Origin: an uncultured Bacteroidales bacterium
Lineage (GTDB): Bacteria > Bacteroidota > Bacteroidia > Bacteroidales > F082
Direction of reading: 5' to 3'
Assembly: GCA_900317055.1 (NCBI GenBank)
Contig: ONFF01000013.1
Coordinates: 17,634 to 81,633, forward strand
DNA length: 64,000 nt
This document shows, one piece after another, positions 7,928-16,349 of the stretch (within the stretch, counting starts at the first letter, position 1; each line of letters starts with the position of its first letter). The position numbers and the translations under genes were made by a program. The notes under the pieces are model-generated. The model searched no databases. It saw only the letters and a list, made by a program, of their open reading frames with translations, and was not told where the DNA came from.

Positions 7928-9934
7928 TCATTCCTTGAGCATATTATGAAGGGCGTGGTAAAGGCTGTCGTGAGCCCCGATAATGCGGCTTATTTTTCTG
8001 CTTCGGTCACAAACTGTCGTATACGCCCGTTGCATCAAGGCGGAAATGTCGGCTTCATTCAGGCCCAGCAGGACAAGATAACAACAATCCATGTCGTTGT
8101 CGGTCAGTTTTGGGTACTGCCTGCGAATTTGCGAAACAAACCGTGGTAGATGTTTCTGTACAGCATTGCGCAAATCCAATAGTTGTTCTTTGCTGAGCGC
8201 ATCGTCCTTGTAAATCAAGTAGTCCATTTTCGACTTGAACTGCTGTGTGTGAACGACTCCAACAATGTGTTTGCAGATGGGGTCATTAATGAATGCCGCA
8301 TAGTCATTGGATGCATCTGATTCGTATAGTGCATTTTTTGACAAAGACTGCTCCAATTGTTTAGATATGTCGCGCAGTTCCTCATTGCTCCGCTTCAAAC
8401 GGCCCGACAGGGCGGCTTGCTGCATGCGGTGCTGTTGCTCTTTTTCTCCCAGCACTCTGTCGGATTCTTCTCGCTGTTCCTTTAGGAGTTTCTTGCTTCT
8501 CCATTTCGCCATAACTATGATAGCCAAGGCCAAAATAACAGCCATAGGAATAACAATACCCAAAACTTTTTTGACCGCCACCTCTCGTTTGGCCACAGCT
8601 TCTTTTTCTTGTTTTCGGCTCTTATAGGTCTTATATATTTCACTAAGTTGGGAAACCATAGCACTGTTTTCAGCCCCTGTTTCATTGTGAAGTGCCAAAT
8701 AGTGCAAGCATTCATTCGACTTTTCCTTATTCCCAAGACTGTCATATATGATTCGCAGATAATTTGCTACTCTTATCTGCAAAAATCTGTTCCTTTTGTT
8801 TTCCAACACAGGTTCCAGATACAAAAGTGCAGAATCATACATTCCCTCCTCAAAGAAAATATTACCAATCACCATATAACGTGTCAGCCTTTCGTCATCG
8901 TCCTCAGCTAAAGTAGCCATCTGCTTTAATTGGTCTAAGGATATCTCGGCTTGATGTGTCATTTGATAAGACAATAAGGCTTTGGTGGAAACCATATCTC
9001 TATAATATAAATTTGTCGAATCGGGCATGTTTACCAAAGCTTGCGTATAATAGTAGTCTGCACTATCCTTGTCGCCTTTTTTGTTATACTGCTTGCCTAT
9101 GCGGTACAAGGCATTGGAGACACTATATGATGAAATGGATGAGATGACGGAATAATCATAGGAATGCCTGTAGCAATCTATGGAGGGTTCTGTCATGTAC
9201 TGCTCCGAGAACATATCCCCAAGGCGGTTGTAGATATAGGTCATAAACCTCGCCTTTTTCCCCACTAGGTCTTTCTCATCGAAACGGCTTTCCATCACCT
9301 CCAAGGCCTTCAGGTATTCTGCACAGGCGGGCACTATGCTGTCGCGTTCGTAGTAGCCTACGCCGTGGATGTAGTGGGCGCGGGCGGTGAGGAATACGTT
9401 GTTGTCGTTTCGTGTCAGGGATAGCGGGTCCGTGCCCGCTATGAGGCGTTTGGGTGAAGGTGTGTCGTTCAGGGTGAAAGTTAGGCTGTCGAAATACGCC
9501 ACTGCCTGCAACAAGGCGGGGCGGTTGGTTTGGGCGTAATCGTTTTTGTACAGCAATTCGGCCAACAGGAGGTTGGCGTAATGGCGGTTGAATGTCGTGG
9601 TTGTAGAGACGCATTGCATGCGTCTTTTTTGAAAATCGGTTGCATCATCGGGAGACGCAATCATTGCATCTCTACAGCAGGTGTCGAAATAGGGTATCAG
9701 GCACGCCAAGGCGCTGTCGGGCTGGTGCCACATCAGGCTGTCGATGGCGGACAATTCGGGGGACGGCCCTTCGACCCTTCGATGGGCCTCAGGGACCGCA
9801 GGCTCAGGGACCTGCTCTATTCGTGACATGGCGCGCCGCGTCTCTACAGGGTCGGTATCATGCCTTTGGCAGGCACACAACAATGCAAACGGCAGCAGAA
9901 ACAGTAGCACAATATGTCTGACATTCCGGCACAT
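7928..9934 (-). CDS. Membrane-anchored TPR protein with LuxR-like C-terminal HTH
   Basis: The product has 668 residues. The N-terminus is lipoprotein-like (LLCAC, C22). Helical tetratricopeptide repeats cover about 120-440 (ALYRIGKQYNKKGDKDSADYYY and similar). One transmembrane helix lies near 455-477, then a charged coiled coil to about 545. Residues 608-653 (LTDNDMDCCYLVLLGLNEAD, then RSRKISRIIG) resemble the LuxR/sigma-region-4 fold found at the end of Bacteroidota TPR regulators. This architecture suggests a periplasmic sensor joined to a cytoplasmic DNA-binding tail. Two dispersed repeats are inserted in frame (9602-9676 and 9765-9812), enlarging the segment before the TPRs. It starts 24 bases after gltS on the same strand. 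Confidence 0.75.
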   Translation of the reverse strand: MCRNVRHIVLLFLLPFALLCACQRHDTDPVETRRAMSRIEQVPEPAVPEAHRRVEGPSPELSAIDSLMWHQPDSALACLIPYFDTCCRDAMIASPDDATDFQKRRMQCVSTTTTFNRHYANLLLAELLYKNDYAQTNRPALLQAVAYFDSLTFTLNDTPSPKRLIAGTDPLSLTRNDNNVFLTARAHYIHGVGYYERDSIVPACAEYLKALEVMESRFDEKDLVGKKARFMTYIYNRLGDMFSEQYMTEPSIDCYRHSYDYSVISSISSYSVSNALYRIGKQYNKKGDKDSADYYYTQALVNMPDSTNLYYRDMVSTKALLSYQMTHQAEISLDQLKQMATLAEDDDERLTRYMVIGNIFFEEGMYDSALLYLEPVLENKRNRFLQIRVANYLRIIYDSLGNKEKSNECLHYLALHNETGAENSAMVSQLSEIYKTYKSRKQEKEAVAKREVAVKKVLGIVIPMAVILALAIIVMAKWRSKKLLKEQREESDRVLGEKEQQHRMQQAALSGRLKRSNEELRDISKQLEQSLSKNALYESDASNDYAAFINDPICKHIVGVVHTQQFKSKMDYLIYKDDALSKEQLLDLRNAVQKHLPRFVSQIRRQYPKLTDNDMDCCYLVLLGLNEADISALMQRAYTTVCDRSRKISRIIGAHDSLYHALHNMLKE
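9602..9676. repeat. Repeat family B, 75-base in-frame copy
   Basis: The outer arms TGTAGAGA / TCTCTACA enclose two palindromic AGACGCA...TGC units. At 75 bases it is exactly 25 codons and is read through in the TPR regulator. A related palindrome is at 32455-32478. Confidence 0.75.
9765..9812. repeat. Repeat family A, 48-base copy inside TPR gene
   Basis: It is built from GGTCCCTGAG and TCGAAGGG units (minus-strand sense) and adds a 16-residue peptide, VPEPAVPEAHRRVEGP. Near-identical 48-base copies are at 24120-24167, 29766-29813 and 34860-34907. Confidence 0.85.
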
Positions 9935-9958
9935 GCATCTCCCTATTTAAAAACGCCA

Positions 9959-11377
9959 TCATTCCTCTGCCTTCTTCTTCCTCTTGAAAATCTTCGTCCT
10001 CAGCATGAAGATGGTCAAAGCGGCCCAGAAGACGACCAAAATGCCCAAAGTGATAAAGGTAGCCTTGGGGCTCTGCGGGGCATAGCCCACCAAGAGCAGC
10101 ACAGGGAAGCCCAGCACGATGGCCGAAAGGGTCTGCAACACCAGGTTGTTGGCGGCAGGCGTCTCAAACTTCGGGTCGATTTCGCGCAACAGGATCATAC
10201 CATTACTGGCCGTACCCGTCAGCATACCGAACATCGAGAAGAAGCCCTCGTATTTGTAATTCGGATAAAGGTGTTTCGAAATGATCAGCACATAAATGAA
10301 AGTGACTGCGGCACCCAAGGTGCAGATGATGATGAAAGGCAGCACGAACTTGCCGAAGTTATCGAAACTGATGGCCGCCGTGCCTGCCACAATCATGACA
10401 TCGAAGCAAAAGCCGCTGATGCGGTTGAGCATATAGTTGTTGATGTACTCGCGGCTCATCAGCTTGGCCTTCTTGAAACGGCCCAAGAGCCACTTGAAGA
10501 AGATGCCGAACAGCGTGCCAGTCAGGAAGTTGAAGCCCCAAAGCATGGGTTTCAAGGTGTTGGTGCCAAAATCGCCCAATTCCATCCCTTGTATCCAACG
10601 GGTGAACAGGAAAACGAGGAAATAGACAAACAGCACCATGCAGATCTGCACCGAGAGCTTGTCGATAGACTCGGCATCGGGGATCTCGCCCTTGCCTTCG
10701 TAGTCCTCCAGCTTGTTCACTTGAGCCTCAGCGAGTTTCTTTCTCGAAAGCACGCCCTTGCGACGCAGGATGTTCATATAGATGACGCCCACCACACTAC
10801 CCACAATGAAGCCCGTGGCAGCAATGGAGAGGCCGAAGTCGGCACCCGGGAAGTCGATGCCCTGTTTGGTGGCCCATGTGGTGAAGATCTTGCCGAAGTT
10901 CAAGGCCTGTCCCGGTCCCTGGCCGTAGCCCATGGGAAGCAACAAACCCGCTGCATAAAACAGTTTTCTGCCGAAATAGAAGAACAAAATCGAAACTATG
11001 AGGCCCACAATGCCTTGGATGACATAGGTGGAGGCCGTCAAGGCACCCGTCTCAATCACCTTCATCGGCGTGGACTTCGATTCTATCTTGTTGTTTTTCA
11101 GCGCCAAGGCCACAAAACCCAAGCCCAAGGCATGATAGGTCACAATTTCCATCACAGGCTTGTTGATGAGTTCCTTGCACCCTGGAATCGCCTTAAAGAT
11201 CAAGAGCAGCAAACCGCCGATCAAAGCCGAAGGAATCAGGCTCTTGCGCAAGAAGGGAATCTTGGTTCTCAGCACATTACCGAACAACAAGGCCGTTGCC
11301 AAAATACAGAATTGCACCAGCCAATTCCATGCTATAGGCTGGTCGAAAGTCATCACAGAAGCATCAAGTAGTGTCAT
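9959..11377 (-). CDS. gltS: GltS-family sodium/glutamate symporter
   Basis: The product has 472 residues, with about 11-12 hydrophobic segments in two inverted halves as in the ESS/GltS family. Motifs include a glycine-rich re-entrant loop, LPMGYGQGPGQALNFG, in the first half and GMLTGTASNGMILLREIDP in the second. It is predicted to import a dicarboxylate amino acid such as glutamate with Na+ at the inner membrane. The substrate is inferred from the family only. The final 12 residues are a basic cytoplasmic tail. Confidence 0.85.
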   Translation of the reverse strand: MTLLDASVMTFDQPIAWNWLVQFCILATALLFGNVLRTKIPFLRKSLIPSALIGGLLLLIFKAIPGCKELINKPVMEIVTYHALGLGFVALALKNNKIESKSTPMKVIETGALTASTYVIQGIVGLIVSILFFYFGRKLFYAAGLLLPMGYGQGPGQALNFGKIFTTWATKQGIDFPGADFGLSIAATGFIVGSVVGVIYMNILRRKGVLSRKKLAEAQVNKLEDYEGKGEIPDAESIDKLSVQICMVLFVYFLVFLFTRWIQGMELGDFGTNTLKPMLWGFNFLTGTLFGIFFKWLLGRFKKAKLMSREYINNYMLNRISGFCFDVMIVAGTAAISFDNFGKFVLPFIIICTLGAAVTFIYVLIISKHLYPNYKYEGFFSMFGMLTGTASNGMILLREIDPKFETPAANNLVLQTLSAIVLGFPVLLLVGYAPQSPKATFITLGILVVFWAALTIFMLRTKIFKRKKKAEE

Positions 11378-11427
11378 ATCAAATGATTTTATAAAAAGTA
11401 TTCAAAACTAAATTACTACCAACAATT

Positions 11428-11751
11428 TCAATGTCTCAGTCTGACAGCCGTACCCGATGCAGAAACCATCAACATTCCACTATTCTCACCAAGGACCTCG
11501 TAATCAATATCAATACCGATAACAGCATCCGCGCCCATTTGCATTGCGCGTTCCTGCAATTCATTCAATGCCTGTGAACGAGCATTGATCAGTTCTGATT
11601 CGTATGAACTCGAACGGCCCCCAATAAAGTTTCTAATGCTGGCGCCAAAGTCTTTGATAAAATTCACTCCAGCAATCACTTCTCCAAAGACAACGCCTTT
11701 ATACTCCAAGATGGTACAGCCTTCAATGTTTGGTGTAGTTGTAAGTATCAT
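11428..11751 (-). CDS. YbjQ/UPF0145 family protein
   Basis: The product has 107 residues, the same length as E. coli YbjQ. The start [11 protein letters not shown], followed by [40 protein letters not shown] and [13 protein letters not shown], matches this family of probable pentameric, putative metal-binding proteins. An ATG 24 bases upstream (11775) lies only 8 bases after the -7 box at 11784-11791, so the second ATG is preferred. Function is unknown. Confidence 0.85.
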   Translation of the reverse strand: MILTTTPNIEGCTILEYKGVVFGEVIAGVNFIKDFGASIRNFIGGRSSSYESELINARSQALNELQERAMQMGADAVIGIDIDYEVLGENSGMLMVSASGTAVRLRH

Positions 11752-11783
11752 AATACATTGATTTTGTTTATCCATTTTGCCTG

Positions 11784-11791
11784 CAAATATA
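11784..11791 (-). promoter_or_regulatory. -7 box of YbjQ gene
   Basis: TATATTTG on the minus strand. Its closeness to the ATG at 11775 decides the start choice for the gene. Confidence 0.6.
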
Positions 11792-11821
11792 TGTATTTTT
11801 TATATGGTGAACAAAATTCCG

Positions 11822-11829
11822 TAATTTTG
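11822..11829 (+). promoter_or_regulatory. -7 box abutting chrA start
   Basis: TAATTTTG ends 4 bases before the ATG at 11834, leaving almost no room for a leader. Confidence 0.5.
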
Positions 11830-11833
11830 CGGC

Positions 11834-12478
11834 ATGAAAAAAGCGTTTGAACTGTTCTTCTCTTTCTTCAAGATTGGGGCCTTCACCCTCGGCGGCGGTT
11901 ATGCCATGCTGTCGATGGTGGAGAAGGCCGTCGTCGACCAGAAGAAATGGATCCCCAACGACGAGTTTTGGGACATGATTGCCGTGGTTCAGTCGCTTCC
12001 GGGCGTGTTCGCCGTCAATACGGCCTTATATGTCGGGCATCGGGTGGCCGGCACTAAAGGTGCCTTTGCCGCCATGCTGGGCGCCATCATCCCGTCCATC
12101 ACCATCATTCTGCTCTTGGCTACGGTGTTCCGCGAATACCGCGACCAACCCGTGGTGGAGCGCATCTTCAAGGGCATCCGTCCCTGCGTGGTAGCCCTCA
12201 TCCTCGCCCCTTCCCTGCGGATGATCAAGTCGGCCAAGGTGACCTGGAAGACTGCCATTATCCCCATCGCCACTGTGTTTCTCATCTGGTGGTGTAAGAC
12301 TTCTCCCGCCTATGTCATCCTTGCCGCCATCGCGGGAAGCCTCATTTATGCGCTAATTATCAGACGCAAGACACGAGACGCGGGGGTTAATCCCCCCGAC
12401 CCCCTTTCAAGGGGGAGTGGTCCCGCGTCTCGTGTCCCGAAGTCCCGAAGTCAAAAAGAAGAGGAGGCCAAGCCATGA
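11834..12478 (+). CDS. Chromate transporter family protein, first half-length subunit
   Basis: The product has 214 residues: a short-chain CHR protein (half of the classic ChrA). The signature FFKIGAFTLGGGYAMLSMVE and VVQSLPGVFAVNTALYVGHR contain the CHR family GGGYAM and PG motifs, with five to six hydrophobic segments. It is likely to work as a heteromer with the next gene, which overlaps by 4 bases. Chromate efflux is the family assignment, but the natural substrate is unproven. The last 35 residues come from an inserted inverted-repeat element (12370-12436) and are not family sequence. Confidence 0.88.
   Translation: MKKAFELFFSFFKIGAFTLGGGYAMLSMVEKAVVDQKKWIPNDEFWDMIAVVQSLPGVFAVNTALYVGHRVAGTKGAFAAMLGAIIPSITIILLLATVFREYRDQPVVERIFKGIRPCVVALILAPSLRMIKSAKVTWKTAIIPIATVFLIWWCKTSPAYVILAAIAGSLIYALIIRRKTRDAGVNPPDPLSRGSGPASRVPKSRSQKEEEAKP
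12370..12436. repeat. Inverted-repeat element at the end of chrA
   Basis: The 15-base perfect arms GACACGAGACGCGGG / CCCGCGTCTCGTGTC enclose two smaller palindromes (GGGGGTTAATCCCCC and CCCCCTTTCAAGGGGG). It lies within the C-terminal codons of the transporter. Related GACACGGGACTGCGAGAC units occur at 29722-29761. Confidence 0.8.
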
Positions 12479-13014
12479 TCTACTTGCAATTGCTTTGGGT
12501 CTTCGTGAAAATCGGTGTGCTGGGCTTCGGCGGGGGCTATGCCATGCTCTCGCTCATACAGCATGAGGTTGTGGACCATTACGCTTGGATGACTACCACC
12601 GACTTTGCCGACATGGTGGCCATCTCGCAGATGACACCAGGTCCCATCTCCATCAACTTAGCGACTTATGTGGGCTACACCACGGCGGGATTCGGCGGCT
12701 CGTTGTTGGCTTCGTTCGCGCTCTGCCTGCCTTCCATCATCATGGTGTACTTCATCTTGAAATTGTTCATGAGCAAGAAGAACAACGCTCTGATGACCAA
12801 CACCTTGAAAGGTCTGAAACCTGCCATTGCCGGACTTATCTTTGCCGCAGGTCTCTCCATGATGAACACCCAAAACTTTGTTGACTTTGGTCGCGGACAA
12901 TACAATATCAGCGTCATCATCTGCGTTTTGGCATTTGTAGCCTCGTATTTCTTCAAGGCGAATCCGATACTACTCATTGTGCTTTCGGGCGTGGTAGGGT
13001 TTTTCGCGTATTAA
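12475..13014 (+). CDS. Chromate transporter family protein, second half-length subunit
   Basis: The product has 179 residues, with the CHR signature FVKIGVLGFGGGYAMLSLI and ISQMTPGPISINLATYVGY and about five hydrophobic helices. Its start overlaps the stop of the first subunit (ATGA), implying translational coupling and a two-protein transporter. It has no extra tail, unlike its partner. Confidence 0.9.
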   Translation: MIYLQLLWVFVKIGVLGFGGGYAMLSLIQHEVVDHYAWMTTTDFADMVAISQMTPGPISINLATYVGYTTAGFGGSLLASFALCLPSIIMVYFILKLFMSKKNNALMTNTLKGLKPAIAGLIFAAGLSMMNTQNFVDFGRGQYNISVIICVLAFVASYFFKANPILLIVLSGVVGFFAY

Positions 13015-13018
13015 CCAA

Positions 13019-13042
13019 GGTCCCTGAGCCTGTCGAAGGGCC
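13019..13042. repeat. Repeat family A, 24-base intergenic copy
   Basis: This is the simple half-length unit: GGTCCCTGAGCC followed by TGTCGAAGGGCC. It is followed by a microrepeat at 13048-13079. Confidence 0.85.
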
Positions 13043-13047
13043 GGTTT

Positions 13048-13079
13048 AAGATTCAAGATTCAAAGATTCAAAATTCAAC
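13048..13079. repeat. Intergenic microrepeat (AAGATTCAA units)
   Basis: Three to four degenerate AAGATTCAAAATTCAA units lie directly before the PNGase F-like gene. Confidence 0.6.
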
Positions 13080-13084
13080 ACGAT

Positions 13085-14794
13085 ATGAAACGGTTTATCA
13101 TCAGTCTATTTGCGATATTATTAGCTTCATTTTCCTTTGGGCAACATATCCTCACCTATCAGAGCTATGCCAAAGGCGTTGCCGAACAAGACACAACCAC
13201 CATCCAGGTCGTTGAAAACGCGAAATGCCTGAAAATCAAAAATGTAGAAAAGTCCACCTCCAATCCCATCCCAGGTTATGCCGAAAGCAGCACTTATGTG
13301 GATTATACCCAAGATTCCGTTTACACCGTTTTGGACTACGGCGACGGGAAGTTCTACAGTTCCTATTCGCTGACCGATAACGATGTGATTTTCAGCGAAG
13401 AAGGCAATGAAAAGCTGTTGGGATACAAATGCAAGAAATACAAGACCAGCATCAATTCCAACACCATCGAGGTGTGGATGACGGAAGGTCTCGGTTTTGA
13501 GGCCACCCCCATGCCTGGTCTCGGACGACTGAAAGGCGTGATGGTGCGCTGCATGAGAAACGGTTCCTATATCACTGACTTGGATGTAGTAAAAGACTTA
13601 GAATTTGGCCTCATCGACTTTATTCCAGAATACAAAGGCGAACACAAAACCTCGCGCGAGTTGAGCCAACTGCGCAAGGACAAACTCGTCATGCGCATCC
13701 CTGTTTTCGAGGACGAGCAAATCCATTTTGCGGACTATGCGCCTTTTGACGGTGAAATACCATACGACACCACCATCCATTTCAGTCATGGCACGCTGAT
13801 TGTCAAGCGGATGAAGTTGCCGGAATTACCTGCCCATTACCAAATCTTTGCCGAAATCCGTCAGCGCAGCAACGGTGATGCCTACGACCGCAGCGCCTCC
13901 GTCTTCGTCATCCCGACCGAAAAAGCCAAGAGTTTCAAGGACGGATTGACCAAAGGCATTGAAGCATTGCCTACTATGATCGGCAAGGATGGCAAGGAAT
14001 ACCAAGGCATCAAGGCAGAGCAAGACTACCTGCCGCCTATCGAGTTGGTACGGTTTTTCACCTCGTTTGGTGCAGGTCATTTCAACGACAAGGTGCAGAT
14101 CGACGAACTGGAATGGGCTGATGAAAACTACTACAAGATGGAAGTCAGCGAGTTGCGCGACCGTTTGCGCGGCGATGTGCTCATCGGTGCCTTCATCGGC
14201 AACTATGACAAGGGCGGACACAAGATTTCGCTTGACCTCATTGCCTACCCTGGTGAGAACAAATGGAGCAAGAAGCCTTTGAAGCAACAATCCATTCCGC
14301 TGTTCAACACTTGCAATGTACTGGAAATGTCGGGACAGAATTATGGTCGCTTGTTTGCCACAGACACCTTGGAAGTGGAGTTTGAACTCCCCGACAGCAT
14401 CAAGAATGTGCAGCTCCGTTATATCAGCACGGGTCATGGTGGTTGGGACAACGGCGACGAGTTCAACCCCAAGGAAAATGCTATTTTCATTGACGGGGTG
14501 AAGCTATTCACCCACACGCCTTGGCGCTGCGACTGTGCCACCTTCCGCGACCAGAACCCTGTTTCAGGCAACTTCTGGAACGGCCTCTCCTCTTCCGACT
14601 ACTCGCGTTCGGGCTGGTGTCCCGGCACAGCCACCAATCCCGTCTATTTCGACCTTAATGGATTGAAGCCTGGGAAGCATACGCTACGCGTCGCCATCCC
14701 TCAAGGCAAGGATGAAGGCGAATCGTTCAGCCACTGGATGGTTTCGGGGGTGGTATTGTACGAGAAGATAGACAAAAAAGGCAAAAAGGACTAG
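13085..14794 (+). CDS. Secreted PNGase F-like peptide:N-glycosidase with GLPGLI-like N-terminal domain
   Basis: The product has 569 residues with a signal peptide at 1-19 (SFSFGQ). Residues 20-200 resemble the GLPGLI family (LLGYKCKKYKT, IEVWMTEGLG, TPMPGLG). From about 240 onward the protein follows the two jelly-roll domains of PNGase F: DAYDRSASVFV (D268 at the place of catalytic Asp60), IELVRFFTSFG, STGHGGWDNGDEF (E459 at the place of catalytic Glu206), then DCATFRDQNPVSGNFW and SRSGWCPG. The counterpart of Glu118 is not evident (GAFIGNY). It probably removes N-glycans from glycoproteins outside the cell. It converges on aroC and shares the palindromic stop CTAG. Confidence 0.75.
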   Translation: MKRFIISLFAILLASFSFGQHILTYQSYAKGVAEQDTTTIQVVENAKCLKIKNVEKSTSNPIPGYAESSTYVDYTQDSVYTVLDYGDGKFYSSYSLTDNDVIFSEEGNEKLLGYKCKKYKTSINSNTIEVWMTEGLGFEATPMPGLGRLKGVMVRCMRNGSYITDLDVVKDLEFGLIDFIPEYKGEHKTSRELSQLRKDKLVMRIPVFEDEQIHFADYAPFDGEIPYDTTIHFSHGTLIVKRMKLPELPAHYQIFAEIRQRSNGDAYDRSASVFVIPTEKAKSFKDGLTKGIEALPTMIGKDGKEYQGIKAEQDYLPPIELVRFFTSFGAGHFNDKVQIDELEWADENYYKMEVSELRDRLRGDVLIGAFIGNYDKGGHKISLDLIAYPGENKWSKKPLKQQSIPLFNTCNVLEMSGQNYGRLFATDTLEVEFELPDSIKNVQLRYISTGHGGWDNGDEFNPKENAIFIDGVKLFTHTPWRCDCATFRDQNPVSGNFWNGLSSSDYSRSGWCPGTATNPVYFDLNGLKPGKHTLRVAIPQGKDEGESFSHWMVSGVVLYEKIDKKGKKD

Positions 14795-15747
14795 CGAAGA
14801 AGCATCGCGTCGACTGTCACCATTGCTGCCAAAGCCTCCACTAAAACTACTGCACGCGGCAAGGCGCATACATCATGCCTTCCCTCAATGGTGATTTGGC
14901 AAGTCTCCCCTGCCCGATTCACGGTTTGCTGAGGCTTTGCAAGGCTCGGTATCGGCTTGAAGGCCACTCTAAAAACAACATCATTGCCATTAGTGATGCC
15001 GCCTTGGATGCCGCCCGAGTGGTTGGTCGCAGTGGTGATTTTGCCTTTTTTATTAATAAAGGTATCATTGGCCTCTGAACCTTTCATCTTGGCCAAAGCA
15101 AAGCCGTCACCGACCTCAAAGCCCTTCACGGCGGGCAAACTGAACATAGCATGAGCCAACTCCGCTGAAAACTTGCCGAACATCGGCTCGCCCCAACCTG
15201 CAGGAACGCCCTTGATACAGCATTCAACGATTCCGCCCACAGTGTCGCCTTCTCTACGAGCCTGTTCAGCGTCGCCCATCTCAGTAACTTTGGCAATAAT
15301 TTGAATATCCTTCTCCCGCAAAATCTGCTTGGCGATGGCACCTGCCACAACGACGGGCAAAGTCGTTCTTGCCGAAGCCCTGCCACCACCACGCCAATCG
15401 CGGATACCATACTTCTGCTCATAGGTGAAATCTGCATGCGAAGGACGGTAAATGTCTTTCAAAGCCTCATAATCTTCTGGTTTGCAGTCCTCATTGCGCA
15501 CCATAAAGGCAATCGGTGTACCCAAAGTAACGCCATCGAGCAAGCCTGAGAGCCACTCGATTTGGTCGGGTTCTTTGCGTTGCGAAGCTGTTGAAGACCG
15601 CGCTGTCTTGCGCCTAAGCAGTTCACTGTCAATGAAATCAAAATCCAATTCCAATTGTGAGGGGCAGCCATCAATGACGCCACCGATGGCTGTGCCGTGC
15701 GACTCACCAAAGGTGGTGAGTCTGAAGATGTGACCAAGAGTATTCAT
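14791..15747 (-). CDS. aroC: Chorismate synthase
   Basis: The product has 318 residues. It converts EPSP to chorismate with reduced FMN, the last step of the shikimate pathway. Motifs present are FRLTTFGESHG, IGGVIDGCP, IYRPSHADFTYEQKYGIRD, RGGGRASAR, FEVGDGFALAKMKGSEAND, NHSGGIQGGITNGND and GRHDVCALPRAV. It is about 40 residues shorter than typical AroC: the long insertion normally found between the central sheet and the GDTVGG motif is almost absent (only VTEMGDAEQARRE). The active-site motifs are intact, so it is probably functional. A -7 box ends 4 bases before the ATG. Confidence 0.95.
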   Translation of the reverse strand: MNTLGHIFRLTTFGESHGTAIGGVIDGCPSQLELDFDFIDSELLRRKTARSSTASQRKEPDQIEWLSGLLDGVTLGTPIAFMVRNEDCKPEDYEALKDIYRPSHADFTYEQKYGIRDWRGGGRASARTTLPVVVAGAIAKQILREKDIQIIAKVTEMGDAEQARREGDTVGGIVECCIKGVPAGWGEPMFGKFSAELAHAMFSLPAVKGFEVGDGFALAKMKGSEANDTFINKKGKITTATNHSGGIQGGITNGNDVVFRVAFKPIPSLAKPQQTVNRAGETCQITIEGRHDVCALPRAVVLVEALAAMVTVDAMLLR

Positions 15748-15751
15748 GGGG

Positions 15752-15759
15752 CAAAATTA
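15752..15759 (-). promoter_or_regulatory. -7 box abutting aroC start
   Basis: TAATTTTG on the minus strand ends 4 bases from the aroC ATG at 15747. It is divergent with the smpB promoter. Confidence 0.5.
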
Positions 15760-15780
15760 CAAATAATCGACAGAATTTTG

Positions 15781-15788
15781 TATTTTTG
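15781..15788 (+). promoter_or_regulatory. -7 box of smpB
   Basis: TATTTTTG followed by CAGCCGCA and the smpB ATG at 15797. Confidence 0.6.
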
Positions 15789-15796
15789 CAGCCGCA

Positions 15797-16261
15797 ATGG
15801 ACAAAAAGAGCACTAATAGCAACATCAAGATAAAAAACAAGCGCGCCACATTCGAGTATTTCCTCGTGGAGACGCTGACGGCAGGCATCGTGCTGACGGG
15901 GACGGAAATCAAGTCCATCCGTGGCGGCAAGGCAAGTCTGGCGGATTCGTATTGCAGCTTCAAAGGCAATGAATTGTTTGTGATTGGCATGCACATCGCC
16001 GAATATGCGCAAGGCACCTACAACAACCACGACCCCAAACGCGACCGCAAGCTGCTGCTCAACGCCCGCGAACTGCGTAAACTGAAAAACAAAGTGCAGG
16101 AAAAGGGGTTCACCATCGTGCCCGTCGTGCTATTTATCAATGAAAACGGACTAGCAAAATTAGACATTGCTTTAGCACGAGGCAAACATTACTACGACAA
16201 GCGCGAAACCCTGAAAACCAAGGACTCAAAGCGTGAGTTGGAAAGAATGGATAGGTATTAG
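15797..16261 (+). CDS. smpB: SsrA (tmRNA)-binding protein
   Basis: The product has 154 residues. It binds tmRNA and delivers it to stalled ribosomes for trans-translation. Family motifs are [56 protein letters not shown] and the basic tail [14 protein letters not shown]. Length and order are standard. No tmRNA gene was found in the window. Confidence 0.97.
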   Translation: MDKKSTNSNIKIKNKRATFEYFLVETLTAGIVLTGTEIKSIRGGKASLADSYCSFKGNELFVIGMHIAEYAQGTYNNHDPKRDRKLLLNARELRKLKNKVQEKGFTIVPVVLFINENGLAKLDIALARGKHYYDKRETLKTKDSKRELERMDRY

Positions 16262-16303
16262 TTTTCAGTTATTCAGTTATTTAATTGTTCAGTTATTCTG
16301 TTT
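16261..16303. repeat. Intergenic microrepeat (CAGTTATT units)
   Basis: Degenerate TTCAGTTATTCAGTTATTTA units lie between the stop of smpB and the end of the next convergent gene. Confidence 0.55.
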
Positions 16304-16349
16304 TGGGAAATGCGAACAGAACAACCACAAATCAAGTACTGCCAACCGA

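Noticed and set aside
9914-11371. 485-codon plus-strand ORF opposite gltS
   Set aside because: Its translation is low-complexity (His/Gln/Glu-rich) and it lies fully antisense to a clear membrane transporter.
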